Assembly (NCBI GenBank): GCA_036897485.1
Contig: JAYMTF010001152.1
Location: 1-25,848, forward strand
Length of the DNA stretch: 25,848 nucleotides
Origin: Pelargonium nanum
Lineage: Eukaryota; Streptophyta; Magnoliopsida; Geraniales; Geraniaceae
Direction: 5' to 3'
Each line of letters begins with the position of its first letter. Position 1 is the first letter of the stretch. This document shows positions 1 to 9,569 of this stretch, in pieces. Under the pieces are notes generated by a model. The model made no database searches and was not told the origin of the DNA. It was given only the letters and a program-made list of their open reading frames with translations. Made by a program: the position numbers and the translations under genes.

Positions 1-60
1 TTTAGTCAATAAAAAAAAATTGCTCACACCCCACGTGCATCGCACGGGGACTCCATCTAG
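1..60 (+). mobile_element. 3' terminus of a Helitron (body lies off-window)
   Basis: The first 60 bases end like a Helitron. A hairpin lies at about 29-49, where CGTGC pairs with GCACG around the loop ATC, with an outer CCC/GGG stem and one mismatch. After seven more bases come CTAG (57-60) and then a T, as expected for the CTRR end and insertion between A and T. Plant Helitrons commonly end in such a hairpin about ten bases before CTRR. The rest of the element is to the left and unseen, so no Rep/helicase can be judged. The call rests on the hairpin, spacing and CTAG only. Confidence 0.5.
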
Positions 61-137
61 TATTAGATGGAAGATCAACCATGAGCGCCAAAATCACAGG
101 TCAATCAACAGTCAAAATAACTGTATTCAATAGGTGG

Positions 138-175
138 CCGTTAATAACGGTCGAAATTCCCGCGCCACTATAACC
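138..175 (+). promoter_or_regulatory. Promoter-like patch: inverted AACGG motif, E2F-like site, weak TATA
   Basis: CCGTTAATAACGG at 138-150 is an inverted pair of AACGG cores. This is the core of the M-phase MSA element and also fits MYB sites. ATTCCCGC at 156-163 matches the plant E2F consensus WTTSSCSS. A weak TATA-like ACTATAAC follows at about 167-174. This is a plausible promoter for the RING gene downstream. The site matches are seen directly; the regulation is inferred. Confidence 0.3.
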
Positions 176-599
176 GCCACGCCGCACGCTTTTAACCCAA
201 ATTTAACTTTTCTTCCATTTTTCTATTCCTCACCAAACCCACACCCAAAAAATAAAATCTCTGAGAAGAAGAACATACCAACTCCTTCTTCTTCTTCTTC
301 TTTTCAGTTCTGTAATTGTAATTAACATTTCAAAATACAATTTCTTTTGTTATTTCATTTTATTACATAATAATGCACCAATGTTCGTTAGTATCAGCAG
401 ACAAATCCAAGTAACCCATGTTTTTTTTACAGAATTATTTTCGTTTTATAGTTATTTATCAGCATTAACTAATTTCAAATGATGATGCTTGTAGAAACCA
501 AGAAGATTATACCAAGAATCCAACCATTTCTAATAATCAGCTTCTGGTAATTCGTACCTACCATCTCTGTTGTTAATGTCTCACATTGAAAGAACGTGT
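176..599 (+). other. Probable 5' leader or intron sequence of the RING gene
   Basis: No protein-coding ORF starting with ATG is convincing here. A CTT-rich run (about 284-305) ends in TTTTCAG, which could be part of a 5' leader or a splice acceptor. A short ATG-started stretch from 479 runs to a GT at 547, but its phase does not join openly to the exon that follows 1110. The region fits an untranslated first exon plus the start of an intron. Transcript evidence is needed to place the exon borders. Confidence 0.3.
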
Positions 600-1030
600 A
601 GTTTGTCACCACTTGATATTTCACGTTGGCCCATCCACCTATGAGCTTAAGCATTTGTGTAAGATATAGTTTAACATGGTAACATAGTTGATTTTGTTTG
701 GGCTTAGTGACCTGCCTTTATTGTCTCCCTATGTTTGGGCCTAGTGACCCGTCTTTGTTGCCTCCCTTCTTGGTACACGTGTGCAAGATCTGTTGTGTTA
801 TCCAGTTTGCACGTGAGGGGGAGTGTTGTCACCACTTAATATACACGTTGGAGGTCTCTCTCTGTTTGGGCCTAGTGACCCATTCTTTGTTTCCTCCTTT
901 TTTGGTACACGTGTGCAAGATCTGTTGTGTTATCCAGCCTGCACGTGAGGGGGAGTGTTGTCACCATTTTATGTACACGTTGGGCCTTCCAGCTATGAGC
1001 TTAAGCTTTTGGGTTGGATCTAGTTTAACA
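600..1030 (+). mobile_element. Fossil miniature LTR retrotransposon (TRIM-like), no coding capacity
   Basis: Two related blocks of about 75 bp, at about 600-676 and 956-1030, share TGTCACC near the start, CACGTTGG, CTATGAGCTTAAGC and a TTTAACA end, so they behave as terminal direct repeats. Directly after the left copy, at about 677-687, lies a stretch resembling the initiator-Met-tRNA primer site used by copia-type elements. Directly before the right copy lies a purine tract (about 946-955, GTGAGGGGGAG type). This order (LTR, primer site, short interior, purine tract, LTR) is that of a TRIM. The element is about 430 bp long and non-autonomous, with clearly diverged repeats, so it is old. No clear 5-bp target duplication could be assigned. 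It sits just upstream of the first clear RING coding exon, probably in its intron or leader. Confidence 0.5.
733..985 (+). repeat. Tandem duplication of about 131 bp inside the TRIM-like element
   Basis: Unit 1 starts at 733 and unit 2 at 864, both with GTTTGGGCCTAGTGACCC. Each runs through ACACGTGTGCAAGATCTG and a GTGAGGGGGAG tract into TGTTGTCACCA, the head of the terminal repeat. A shorter third start of the same unit lies at 696 (GTTTGGGCTTAGTGACC). The duplication gives the element an extra internal copy of the purine tract and repeat head at about 811-853. Confidence 0.85.
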
Positions 1031-1104
1031 TTTGTAATTCATGCCAGTTGTTTTATCAGAAAATGTAAATTTCTTGATATGGACAAAGCTACTTATTTCT
1101 TGTT

Positions 1105-2202
1105 ATGCAGACATGTCCAGCTTCTTCTCAAGAATCACCCCCAACTTCTGGTGAAGAAGTTTCAAGCAAAATAGTCTTTTACCATTCACAATGCAGATGC
1201 ATTGTGCTTCCCAACATACCGATCCCGAATCCGATATTGGCTGTTACTGATAATCATTCATCACAAGGAGGATTAATCATCTCAAGAAGGTGTCTCCTAC
1301 CACTCCAGGTCTTGAACACCAGGAGCATACCAAATGGCCTATCTGACCCTCCTTCCCTCACATCATCATACATAATTGAGCACACAAGAAGCACCACTCA
1401 TGGTTGCAGATCATTGTCTCCTGTTACCAATGCCATCACTACTCTTCTCCCCAATTCCCGGGGGCTTCCACGAATCCAGCATCGACCTTTGTTACATCTC
1501 CCTCAGCGAAATGATCCCGGGTTGCAGATCAATGAAGCTCAAATGGATCTAATGAGGCAGCTAGTTATGGAATCTGTTCTTTATGTCCATAGATTGGCAG
1601 TGGTAGAGTTCACCACTTTAGTATCTCAGCATGGGGATGTTCAAGTTTCAAATCAATCGACCTATGTATCCGCTGCTCGTGACAATCACTATACAGATCA
1701 TTTATGGCTCGATGTAGATAACATGTCGTACGAGGTAATATAGTATTGATCTTAGTACTATTTGCTTTAGCAGCTTGCATTTGCTTATTATCTATGGTTC
1801 ATGGCATGGCCTTATTTAGGAGCTGTTGGCTTTGGAAGACCACATAGGGTATGTCAGCACAGGATTGTCCGAGGATGCAATCTTAATGTCTCTCAGACAT
1901 AGCAAGTATTTTCTGCTTGCAGTAGAGAATTCTCAGAGAGAATCTTGCAGCATCTGTCAGGTATTTTAACATTGAAACTACTCGTACTAGAATGAATCAA
2001 ATTAACCGGTTACTAACTTAAAATGTTCGATGGTCAGGAGAATTACATGGAAGAGGACGAGTTGGGAACTCTAGACTGCGGCCACGGGTTCCATATTGCT
2101 TGTATTAAGAGATGGCTAACCTGCAAAAACAGCTGCCCAATTTGCAAGTCTACTGGTTTGTGCATATTAGGACCCTCATTGCAACAAATAGATAGTCTCT
2201 AA
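1105..2202 (+). CDS. RING-H2 E3 ubiquitin ligase, MBR/HIP-type (5' end uncertain)
   Basis: Exons 1105-1734, 1820-1960 and 2038-2202 join in phase at GT-AG borders and give 311 residues. The C-terminus holds a RING-H2 domain: C253, C256, C271, H273, H276, C279, C290, C293, with W283 where E2-contacting tryptophans lie. The preceding LDVDNMSYEELLALEDHIG (about 201-219) is the hallmark block before the RING in MBR1/MBR2-type ligases, which pass ubiquitin from an E2 to target proteins. The N-terminal 200 residues are poorly conserved. ATG 1105 overlaps a good acceptor (TTATGCAG, exon from 1111), so the true start may lie in an upstream exon; the next in-frame ATG is at 1543. MBR proteins are usually much longer, so this is either a short relative or a copy that lost its long N-terminus. 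The family call is firm; intactness is not shown. Confidence 0.8.
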
Positions 2203-2377
2203 AATCATATCAGAATCTGTTATATTGGAGAAAGTTAAATTTGTTTCTCATCTGTCAAACCTTTTGATGTCCTATGTTTGTAACTACATTCATAAGCTAA
2301 TAACTCCTTAATGTAAAAATGGTGTCTTTTTTATTCATACAACATAAGAACTTGCCTGAGAATCTTGGATTTGCGAT
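2203..2377. terminator. Shared 3' ends of two convergent genes
   Basis: Only 175 bp separate the RING stop codon (2200-2202, + strand) from the CRR6 stop codon (2378-2380, - strand), so both 3' UTRs must end here or overlap. The stretch is AT-rich on both strands. No single classical AATAAA stands out. Overlapping antisense 3' ends are likely but not shown. Confidence 0.45.
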
Positions 2378-3425
2378 TCATAGAGAAAGAGGGTGTTTAT
2401 CCACCAAGTCGAAAAGTTCATCCCCAATTCCGAAACCAAGCATCCTGGCCATGTCACAAGTCTTCAACCTAGGCTTGGGGATATTGTGCTGCTTTAACCA
2501 AGAATACACAATGAAAACCTTCTTCATCACAAACAACTCCAGCGCCTCGGGATTGAAAACTACCCCCATTCTTGCACTCATCTATTAACACCAAAATGTC
2601 AAAATTTTATATTAGGCCATTGCAGCAATAGTACCCTTAATATGCATAGATTTGGTACAATGTTACCTGGTGAGGAACCAACATGGCAGCATAACGAGCA
2701 AGCTCTCCCGCGCGCCAGTCCAACAGGACGGGCAGCCATGGATATATGGAATCAAGTCTCACAAACCAGAGTCTTATATCAGGAAATTCGGAGAGCTCTC
2801 GGATATCATAAGGGTCTTCTTTCGTGTAGTTAATGGTAAAGCCAATGGTGCGCTCAAGGAACTCTTTTGGATCAACTGTATAGCATAAAAATGCATATAA
2901 GGCCACATAGCAACTACATGTATGCAATTGTCAATTTACACTAAAACTCACCAGATAGAGGTGAGGCCATTCCAGTTGCAGACTGAAATGGGGACAAGTC
3001 TAGACCGCGAATAACATCATTATCGATAACTACATCAAACCGGCCCTCAGAGGGAGGCAATGGAGGGTCGACTTTAGGTGAATCTGTGAATCAAAATTTT
3101 GTTGAAAACATGAAACTAATTGAGCTAAAAACTGAAGAACATGACATCATCAACAAAGCAATTCTCTAAATAGGAAGTGAAATGAGGAGTTGTTACCATC
3201 TTCTTCTTCGAACAAGGAGAGGTCGTAGTTTCCAGAGGGATTGAAGGCCACAGATACTGCAACATGTCCTTGTGGCCTATTGTTGTTAAACAGAAAAAAA
3301 CTGGGAAAACAAGTGAGTGAATGGTCTGTTGATGAGATGGGTTTGCAGGAAATCCATGGAACAACATGTTGTAGTGAAGAAGGAGAGAGTGGAATCAAGG
3401 GTTTGGTAGCCATAGCCATAGCCAA
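2378..3425 (-). CDS. CRR6: CHLORORESPIRATORY REDUCTION 6, NDH complex assembly factor
   Basis: Four exons on the minus strand, 3425-3197, 3083-2952, 2875-2667 and 2581-2378, join in phase to 257 residues. Residues 1 to about 55 are rich in Ser, Pro and hydrophobics with few acids, like a chloroplast transit peptide. The mature part has the family's conserved blocks: PSGNYDLSLF (63-72), RFDVVIDNDVIRGLDLSPF, DPKEFLERTIGFTINYT, YPWLPVLLDWRAGELARY and KTCDMARMLGFGIGDELFD. In Arabidopsis CRR6 acts in the stroma and is needed to build NdhI into subcomplex A of the chloroplast NADH dehydrogenase-like complex, which serves cyclic electron flow. Relatives exist in cyanobacteria. The ATG at 3425 is the first of three closely spaced Met codons (MAMAMA); the later ones would differ by two or four residues. 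The gene looks intact. Confidence 0.93.
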
Positions 3426-3629
3426 GCCAAGCTAATATTAAGTGAACTGAACAGTTGATATAGTTTTCTACTGTTATTTCAGTTTATCTGCTTTTGCTTG
3501 TGGCCTTGTGTTTTAAATGCTCATATCATATCCTTTGTGAGGAGGAATTATAGTATGTGCTTCACATCCATCATCTCTTATGCTACTCCCAATAGATTTT
3601 TTTTCAAGGAGAAAGAGAGAATATTATTA

Positions 3630-3972
3630 GGGCATCTCCAATGGTTTACACTCTAACAACATGGACCCACAATTGCCACATCATATATCATTTTCTATTA
3701 TACACACTCTCACAATGGTTTACACTTCAAGAGTCTAATAGTATTGACACACATTTATTTTTTCATATATATTAGTACTACTTTAATATTGTTAAAATAA
3801 TATAATTGGATAGAAATAAAAATTTGGACAAATGTCACAAGCAATCATTGCATTATGTGCATCATATATATTACATGGTTAATAGCTATTACACCCACAC
3901 AATGGATAATAAGAGTATAATGCACAACTTTTGATGCTATTATACTCTTATTATACACCATTGGAGATGCCC
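3630..3972. mobile_element. MITE with 16-bp perfect terminal inverted repeats
   Basis: GGGCATCTCCAATGGT at 3630-3645 is exactly the reverse complement of ACCATTGGAGATGCCC at 3957-3972. The 343-bp AT-rich interior has no coding capacity. Sub-terminal motifs repeat: AATGGTTTACACT occurs at about 3640 and again near 3716, and a related TTATACACCATTGG lies at the right end. Such ends occur on small non-autonomous DNA transposons of plants. The flanks (ATTATTA left, GTATACA right) give no clean target duplication, so the superfamily is left open. Confidence 0.85.
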
Positions 3973-4099
3973 GTATACACTTAAATCAGCAGATAACAGA
4001 TCCAAAATCGAGATAGAGGACCAATCCGACCAATTGGACTTGATACAGACTCAGAAGACTGGGCGAAACAATGAGTAATCTCATTCGCGATCTCCTAAT

Positions 4100-4229
4100 A
4101 AACATATACTCAATACTAACAAACTGAGAAAATAAAGATAGAATATCACCACAAACATGACCCGAAAACACATACTCGATACTAACAAACTAAAAGAAAA
4201 GATAAGATATCACCGTAAATAAGATCCGA
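4100..4229. repeat. Imperfect tandem duplication, unit about 66 bp
   Basis: Two adjacent units begin at 4100 (AAACATATACTCAATACTAA) and 4166 (AAACACATACTCGATACTAA) and end in GACCCG and GATCCG. Each also contains ATATCACC. The second unit is about 3 bp shorter and differs at several sites. The block lies about 180 bp upstream of the methyltransferase ATG. No function can be read from it. Confidence 0.75.
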
Positions 4230-4406
4230 GACACTGGAATAATTTCCATCGGTCTTCGACGCATGAATTAATTTTTAAAAATGATTAAAATCATAAATAT
4301 TTTTGAGGAGACAAATTGACCTTCGTTTGAGCCTCCCCCACCACACGCATGTTCAACAAAACACAACCGAAAAGCACAAGCCGCTAAGCAATCCATCAAA
4401 TTCGTA

Positions 4407-7400
4407 ATGGCGATCGCTTCGGTTTCTCTGAAGCCAGCTCTGTTTCCCAAACACCCTCACCTTTCTTTCAATTCTCGTCTCCGTTTCTCTGATTCTCTCC
4501 GGTTCGCCCCCACCGTCCGGGCTAGCTCCGCCGCAGTCGCTGTGGAACCGGTACGCCTTGTCTCTTCCTTCTTCTTCTTGCTTTACTTTTAATTCTTTTC
4601 CAGTCTTTTGGGTGTCAGAGAATTCATTTACTTTGGGACTATGTTTGGTGGCTGAGAAAGTAGTAAGAAAATGAAGGAAAAAAGACCGAATTGTTTCTGC
4701 ATTAAATGGCTATTGGAGACCAAATTGTTTTGCTTATTAAATGGCTCAAATTTATGTTTTGCTTCAATTTTAATTCATTCTCCTAGCTGCCAGTCTGAGG
4801 ATAAACCGACCAGATGTTTTTTTAGGGCACTTAGTTAATGTTGTTTACTTGTTTTTTAAGCAACTGAACATAAAGTAGGTTTTGGGTCAATAATTTAGCT
4901 CCAGTTAGTTTTTTATATGTGTACAATTTTTTAGTTCAAATTTCATAGAATGAGACCGGATTTATGTTGGCATCAGATACACCAAGGCTGGTCAAATTTT
5001 GACATGCTATCTCTGTGATTTCCACAAAACAAATCATATAGTTCTAACCCTAAAGTATGTACTGAGAATGTTGGTATTTAGGTGTTTCAAAGGGTTGAGA
5101 AGCCATGGTTTCTACAAAGGTTTAAGTTCGTAAAAAGTAGGTATGGGTATCAATTCTGTAATAGAGGAGCTGAGTTGTTGACTAAAGATTCCATGAGCAG
5201 CCACCGCAGCTAATGCGATGGAACAGTGATACTGGTGAAATGTGAAGATATAATGGCAAATAAGTATCCAAAAAACTTGTGAATTTAACCTTTGACAGAA
5301 TGTAGTAGCTTCCATTGAAATTAAAGGCTTTGTATTAACTAGGATTTCTGTTTCCAGGATCTCAGTACTCAGCAAAGTCAAAACTTAGAAGTTGACTTGT
5401 TTGCATGCCCAGTTTGTTATGAACCTCTGATAAGGAAAGGTCCTCCAGGTCTTAACGTGTAAGTTGGAATACCCAATGAATCATTAAGGTATTTGCTTAT
5501 TTTCTTGTTTTCAGGTATAGCTGATCTGTCATGATTTTGACAAAATATTAAACCTTGTAGGCCAGCAATCTACAGGTCTGCTTTCAAGTGCAAAGTATGC
5601 AACAGATCATACTCCAGCAAAGATCTCTATCTGAATCTTACAGTTACTGCTGGACTGAAGGAGTACACTGAAGTTAAACCAACTGGGACAGAGCTATTCC
5701 GGTATAGATTCATTGCTGTTGATCACCATATTTCACATTGCATGAATTTGATTTCATACAATGGCTACTGTATATTATTGTTTAGATTTACTTGACATGG
5801 ATAAGCAAGGAAACCACATGGACGTGTTTGTGCAGAAGGAGGGTCAAATAGTTTGAATTTGTACTCTCCCTTAGATTCATCTTCTGGAATTTTTTTCTTT
5901 CTACTGAAGAGAGGCTTAGCATAGAGATGGATGTTTTACGTTCTCACTGAATTTTGGCCTTAAACTCTGTTGAATTCATAAATGATATTCTACCTAATAT
6001 CTAAATGCTGTAAGAAACATTTATAGTTTACCACTTGACCTTTAACCTTTTGTAGGAGTCCACTTGTTTCATTCTTATACGAAAGAGGCTGGCGCCAAAG
6101 TTTTAATCAAAGTGGCTTTCCCGGTCCTGATGAAGAGGTACGGCATCCTTGGCTGATTCAAAGAAACATTGGGAAGAGACATGGAAGACTTGTTGTCCTA
6201 TGTTGATCTCTGAAGACTTACTGTAATAGAGACTCATTAATTGAAAGGAATTAAAGCCTTGTGAAATGGAAATAGTCTAAAGTTGTCTCCACTTCTGTGA
6301 AACTCTTCTGCTGAATTCAGGGTTATATGATAACCATGTAACAATCATTGTACATTACAGTTCAAAATGGCTCAGGAGTACTTCAAATCTACAGAAGGGG
6401 GGCTTCTAGTAGATGTCAGCTGTGGGAGTGGTTTGTTTTCAAGGAAATTTGCCAAGTCAGAGACCTATTCTGGAGTCGTTGCTCTTGATTTTTCCGAAAA
6501 TATGCTTCGCCAATGTTATGATTTCATTAAAAGGGACGATACTTTATCAACTACGTAAGTTTCTTCGCCTCTCTTATTTCTGTAATTCGTCTATTGGAAG
6601 AGAAATGACTTTTCTGATTCATGTTTGATTGGAGCTATGCAGCAATCTTGCTCTTGTCAGGGCAGATGTTTCTCGACTTCCCTTCTCATCTGGTTCAGTT
6701 GATGCTGTTCATGCTGGGGCAGCTTTGCATTGTTGGCCATCTCCTTCAAATGCAGTAAGTTTGATTGTATATTCTGGGTCCATGGATAAAATCTGAGGGA
6801 TTTATGAGCTGGATAATCTAAGTTGTGGAATAACCGAATAAGTATTATATATAAGTTGAAAAGTTCACTTAGTTATTGATTTTTGCTTTTCCTGTTTCCC
6901 TCCTTTGTCCTGCAATTGGGGATCCCACGTGGATAATTATGTTGATATGGTCCATTGCATCTTTTGTAGTTGACTGGAAATCATAGGAGCTATCTTACCC
7001 GATGGTTCTCTGATATTATTAGTTCTCGAAATGGTTAAATAATGGCTTTGTGTAGCTGCATATAATTTAGTTCCATTACATTGTGGCATGAAACTTTTCT
7101 GTTTTGATGGAAATGCTCTTCCAGTCTTCCTTAATAGTGCGACTACATTCAGTGTTTTCCTTGCTAGTGTTTCACTTATCATTGTTTCTTGGTGGCTTGT
7201 TGAAATAACTCTATCAATATGTATATATGTCAGATTGCTGAAATCAGTCGTATATTGCGAAGTGGTGGGGTCTTTGTTGGAACTACTTTTCTTCGATATA
7301 CTTCATCTACTCCCCTGATAGTACGGCCTCTTAGGCAGGTAATGTTCATTCTCAAATAAGGATTCATACCATTTAGAAGTATCTTCCATGGGCATATTTG

Positions 7401-8231
7401 TTACATTCTTTGGATGTTCACCATTTTCATGGGGAATGTGCTCAGTACTAGGACCTTATAGATGTCTGACCCATTGTTTACTGCCTATCTGTCACTTTTT
7501 ACGAATCAATGAACAAAAATGGTTAAAATAAAGAAAACTAAACTTTTATGTTAGATTTCTCTTACGACCGTGAAAGAACATTGAATCTTTGGATTCCTAA
7601 ATACTAGAAACTTCATATAAAAGAGACCCTTTTTGTTATTATTTTATAACTGACATTTATTTTCTGGTAAAATAATGAACCAACAGTATTTTCATTTCAG
7701 AGTTTCAATTCATTGACCAAAACAAATATGTGTATGTTTAACATTTTCATAACTCCATTCATCCTTGCATCCGCAGAATATTCTTACTATCTTCTCTGTG
7801 CCTGATAAGTGGACATTTACTCTAGACAATCTGCAAAATCCATATTAAACCACACTATTCTCGCCTTTCATTTCTCCATAATGTATAGTTCAGGCAACCA
7901 AGTTCACTATTCTCTTTTCATATTGTCTAAACTTTAAAGCATTAACTGAACAAACTGTGACTGACCTTGGCCAAACTACCAGGTCTTGGATAGAGTAGTT
8001 GCATTGGGATCTCTGTCATAACTGATAGATTGTTTGAAGGGTTCAATGAACCCTGTAGTATTTTGTTAAGTCGGGAGTTGACACTGTCCATTTGTATGGC
8101 AGAGAATTCTGCAGGGCTATAACTATTTGACAGAGGAAGAGATTGAGGATGTGTGCACATCATGTGGCCTTACAAACTACACAAGCAAAGTTCAACAATC
8201 CTTCATCATGTTCTCTGCTCAGAAGCCTTGA
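4407..8231 (+). CDS. Plastid SAM-dependent methyltransferase with N-terminal zinc ribbon
   Basis: Eight exons (4407-4550, 5358-5458, 5561-5701, 6056-6137, 6361-6554, 6643-6754, 7234-7338, 8103-8231) join in phase to 335 residues. Residues 1-48 are Ser/Arg-rich and acid-poor, like a transit peptide. C65-x2-C68 and C92-x2-C95 form a zinc ribbon. The class I methyltransferase fold shows motif I VDVSCGSG (173-180), D199 in ALDFSENML for the ribose hydroxyls, D229 in RADVSRLPF, and RILRSGGVFVGTTF. It matches the Arabidopsis pair At2g41040/At1g78140, annotated as uncharacterised chloroplast methyltransferases and found in plastoglobule proteomes. The substrate is unknown. The length is near that of the Arabidopsis proteins (about 350), and the gene looks intact. 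Start chosen: first ATG with a transit-like sequence and correct phase into exon 2. Confidence 0.93.
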
Positions 8232-8858
8232 AACCGGGTTCGACTCAATAGAAATATCATTTCTCCATACTTGTCCCTATCATATTCCTTGTCAATATGT
8301 TGTACAATGTCGTCTATTTTCACTGAAGTTGTGTAAACTATACTTGAAAAGGTGATAATCTGGACCAGATGTACATTGTTATTAATGAACAATGTAATAT
8401 TTAATTATCTGATTAAGAATAAAATAAGCTTAAGGAATACCATTAAAAGGTTCATTATCAGTCACTAATGACACGATAACAGCCTCACTAACTGTACACA
8501 TTGATAATAGTGTAATGTAGTGGTCCAGAGGTTCTCAGAGTTATTAGCTAATGCTCTCTTCCACACCTTTATAATCTGTGACTCTGTGTTAAACTTGATC
8601 CTTATTGGCGAGATTCGATCAACTAACTCTGATTTCTTAACATGTAACATGCCGATTCAAAATGCCCCATACTGATCTAGTTTTTATTTTATTTTTTATG
8701 TTTCATCTTAATATTTGGTCTTATACTCTTAAAAAATATCTACAGAATCTGTAGAATATATGAATTTGCAACAAGTATAATACACATTGCATAGTTTTAT
8801 TGGGTGCGATGGAGCCATGGATTGGTGTGTCATCATTGAAGTGCTGTCTGATTTAGTA

Positions 8859-8881
8859 ATGATGATGATGATGATGATGAT
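8859..8881. repeat. ATG trinucleotide microsatellite
   Basis: Seven ATG units plus two bases run without interruption. The repeat lies in intergenic DNA about 630 bp after the methyltransferase stop codon and is not translated in any supported gene. Confidence 0.95.
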
Positions 8882-9021
8882 ATTTCTCCCAAACTATTTG
8901 AGGCATCATGCTTCAAAATTTGAGCTCTGATCATGGTCCTGACTGGATTTTCTGGCAAGTAGCTTGGGTTCATATGATCACCACTCTTATTTTCTATTTA
9001 AGTTTTTGGGAATTGGCTCTG

Positions 9022-9569
9022 CACGTGACCGACCTTGTCCTTGAAGATTAGGGCTTGCTATTATAATAGCACATGTGGAGAAGGCTGTGCCAATAAAGAA
9101 ACAAAACAAAAGTTGGTTTCAGTCACAGTCTGCAGAGGGATCCCCTCGTGCGGCTCACACGCTGACTCCTTTCTGTTTCTTCTTCTATATTTATATTTTC
9201 ACTAATGGCTTTTTAGGGTCTCATCTCTGTGCAGCAACAACAACTTGGGATCTTTGACCATTGACTCACTACCAACAACATAAAATACACAGAACATGAA
9301 TGAATGAATTAAAAGAGGAATAATTTGGTCAGTTCAAGACACCCTTATTTGCTTTGGACATTGGGGTTAATTTTTTTATAATTCAGTTCATTGGATCCCT
9401 TGCACGTGAGGTTCTTACCTTGTCACCTTTCTGCTTTTCATGGCATGTGGGTGTGGCCATCTCTTTGTTTGATTATTTACCAGGTACTTCTCTTTATTTC
9501 TCTTAAATTTTGTTTGTTAAGAGTAATTTTTTCTCAAATTATTTGGTTTAATAATCAACTATGCACGTG
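9022..9569. promoter_or_regulatory. Cluster of three CACGTG G-boxes
   Basis: CACGTG occurs at 9022-9027, 9403-9408 and 9564-9569. The last lies within the 12-bp palindrome ATGCACGTGCAT (9561-9572), which joins a G-box to RY-like TGCAT halves. G-boxes bind bHLH and bZIP factors. In DNA this AT-rich, three copies in 550 bp exceed chance expectation, but no transcription unit is visible beside them. Confidence 0.3.

Larger units (their letters stand above)
3426..4406. promoter_or_regulatory. Shared head-to-head promoter spacer of CRR6 and the methyltransferase
   Basis: The start codons of two divergent plastid-protein genes are 981 bp apart. The proximal parts (about 3426-3625 for CRR6, 4235-4406 for the methyltransferase) are likely core promoters and leaders. 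The middle is filled by a MITE (3630-3972) and a short tandem duplication (4100-4229). No single TATA box is convincing on either side. Co-regulation is an inference from layout only. Confidence 0.5.

Noticed and set aside
134-325. 63-codon ORF in the leader region
   Set aside because: It begins at GTG, not ATG, has low-complexity Ser/Pro/Asn content and fits a promoter/5' leader better.
698-1174. 158-codon ORF with internally repeated peptides
   Set aside because: The repeated peptides come from the 131-bp DNA duplication in a non-coding TRIM-like fossil. The frame has no ATG start of its own and runs over a splice acceptor.
2642-2888. Plus-strand ORFs across CRR6 exon 3
   Set aside because: Antisense shadows of the conserved CRR6 exon. 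The minus-strand translation matches the family.
5112-5381. 89-codon minus-strand ORF in intron 1 of the methyltransferase
   Set aside because: No recognisable motif and it overlaps the intron end and exon 2 of a well-supported gene.
9075-9257. ORF and possible miRNA-like segment (GGAGAAGG near a G-box)
   Set aside because: Only loosely like miR164 words. No matching star arm or long hairpin was found nearby, and the peptide is low complexity.
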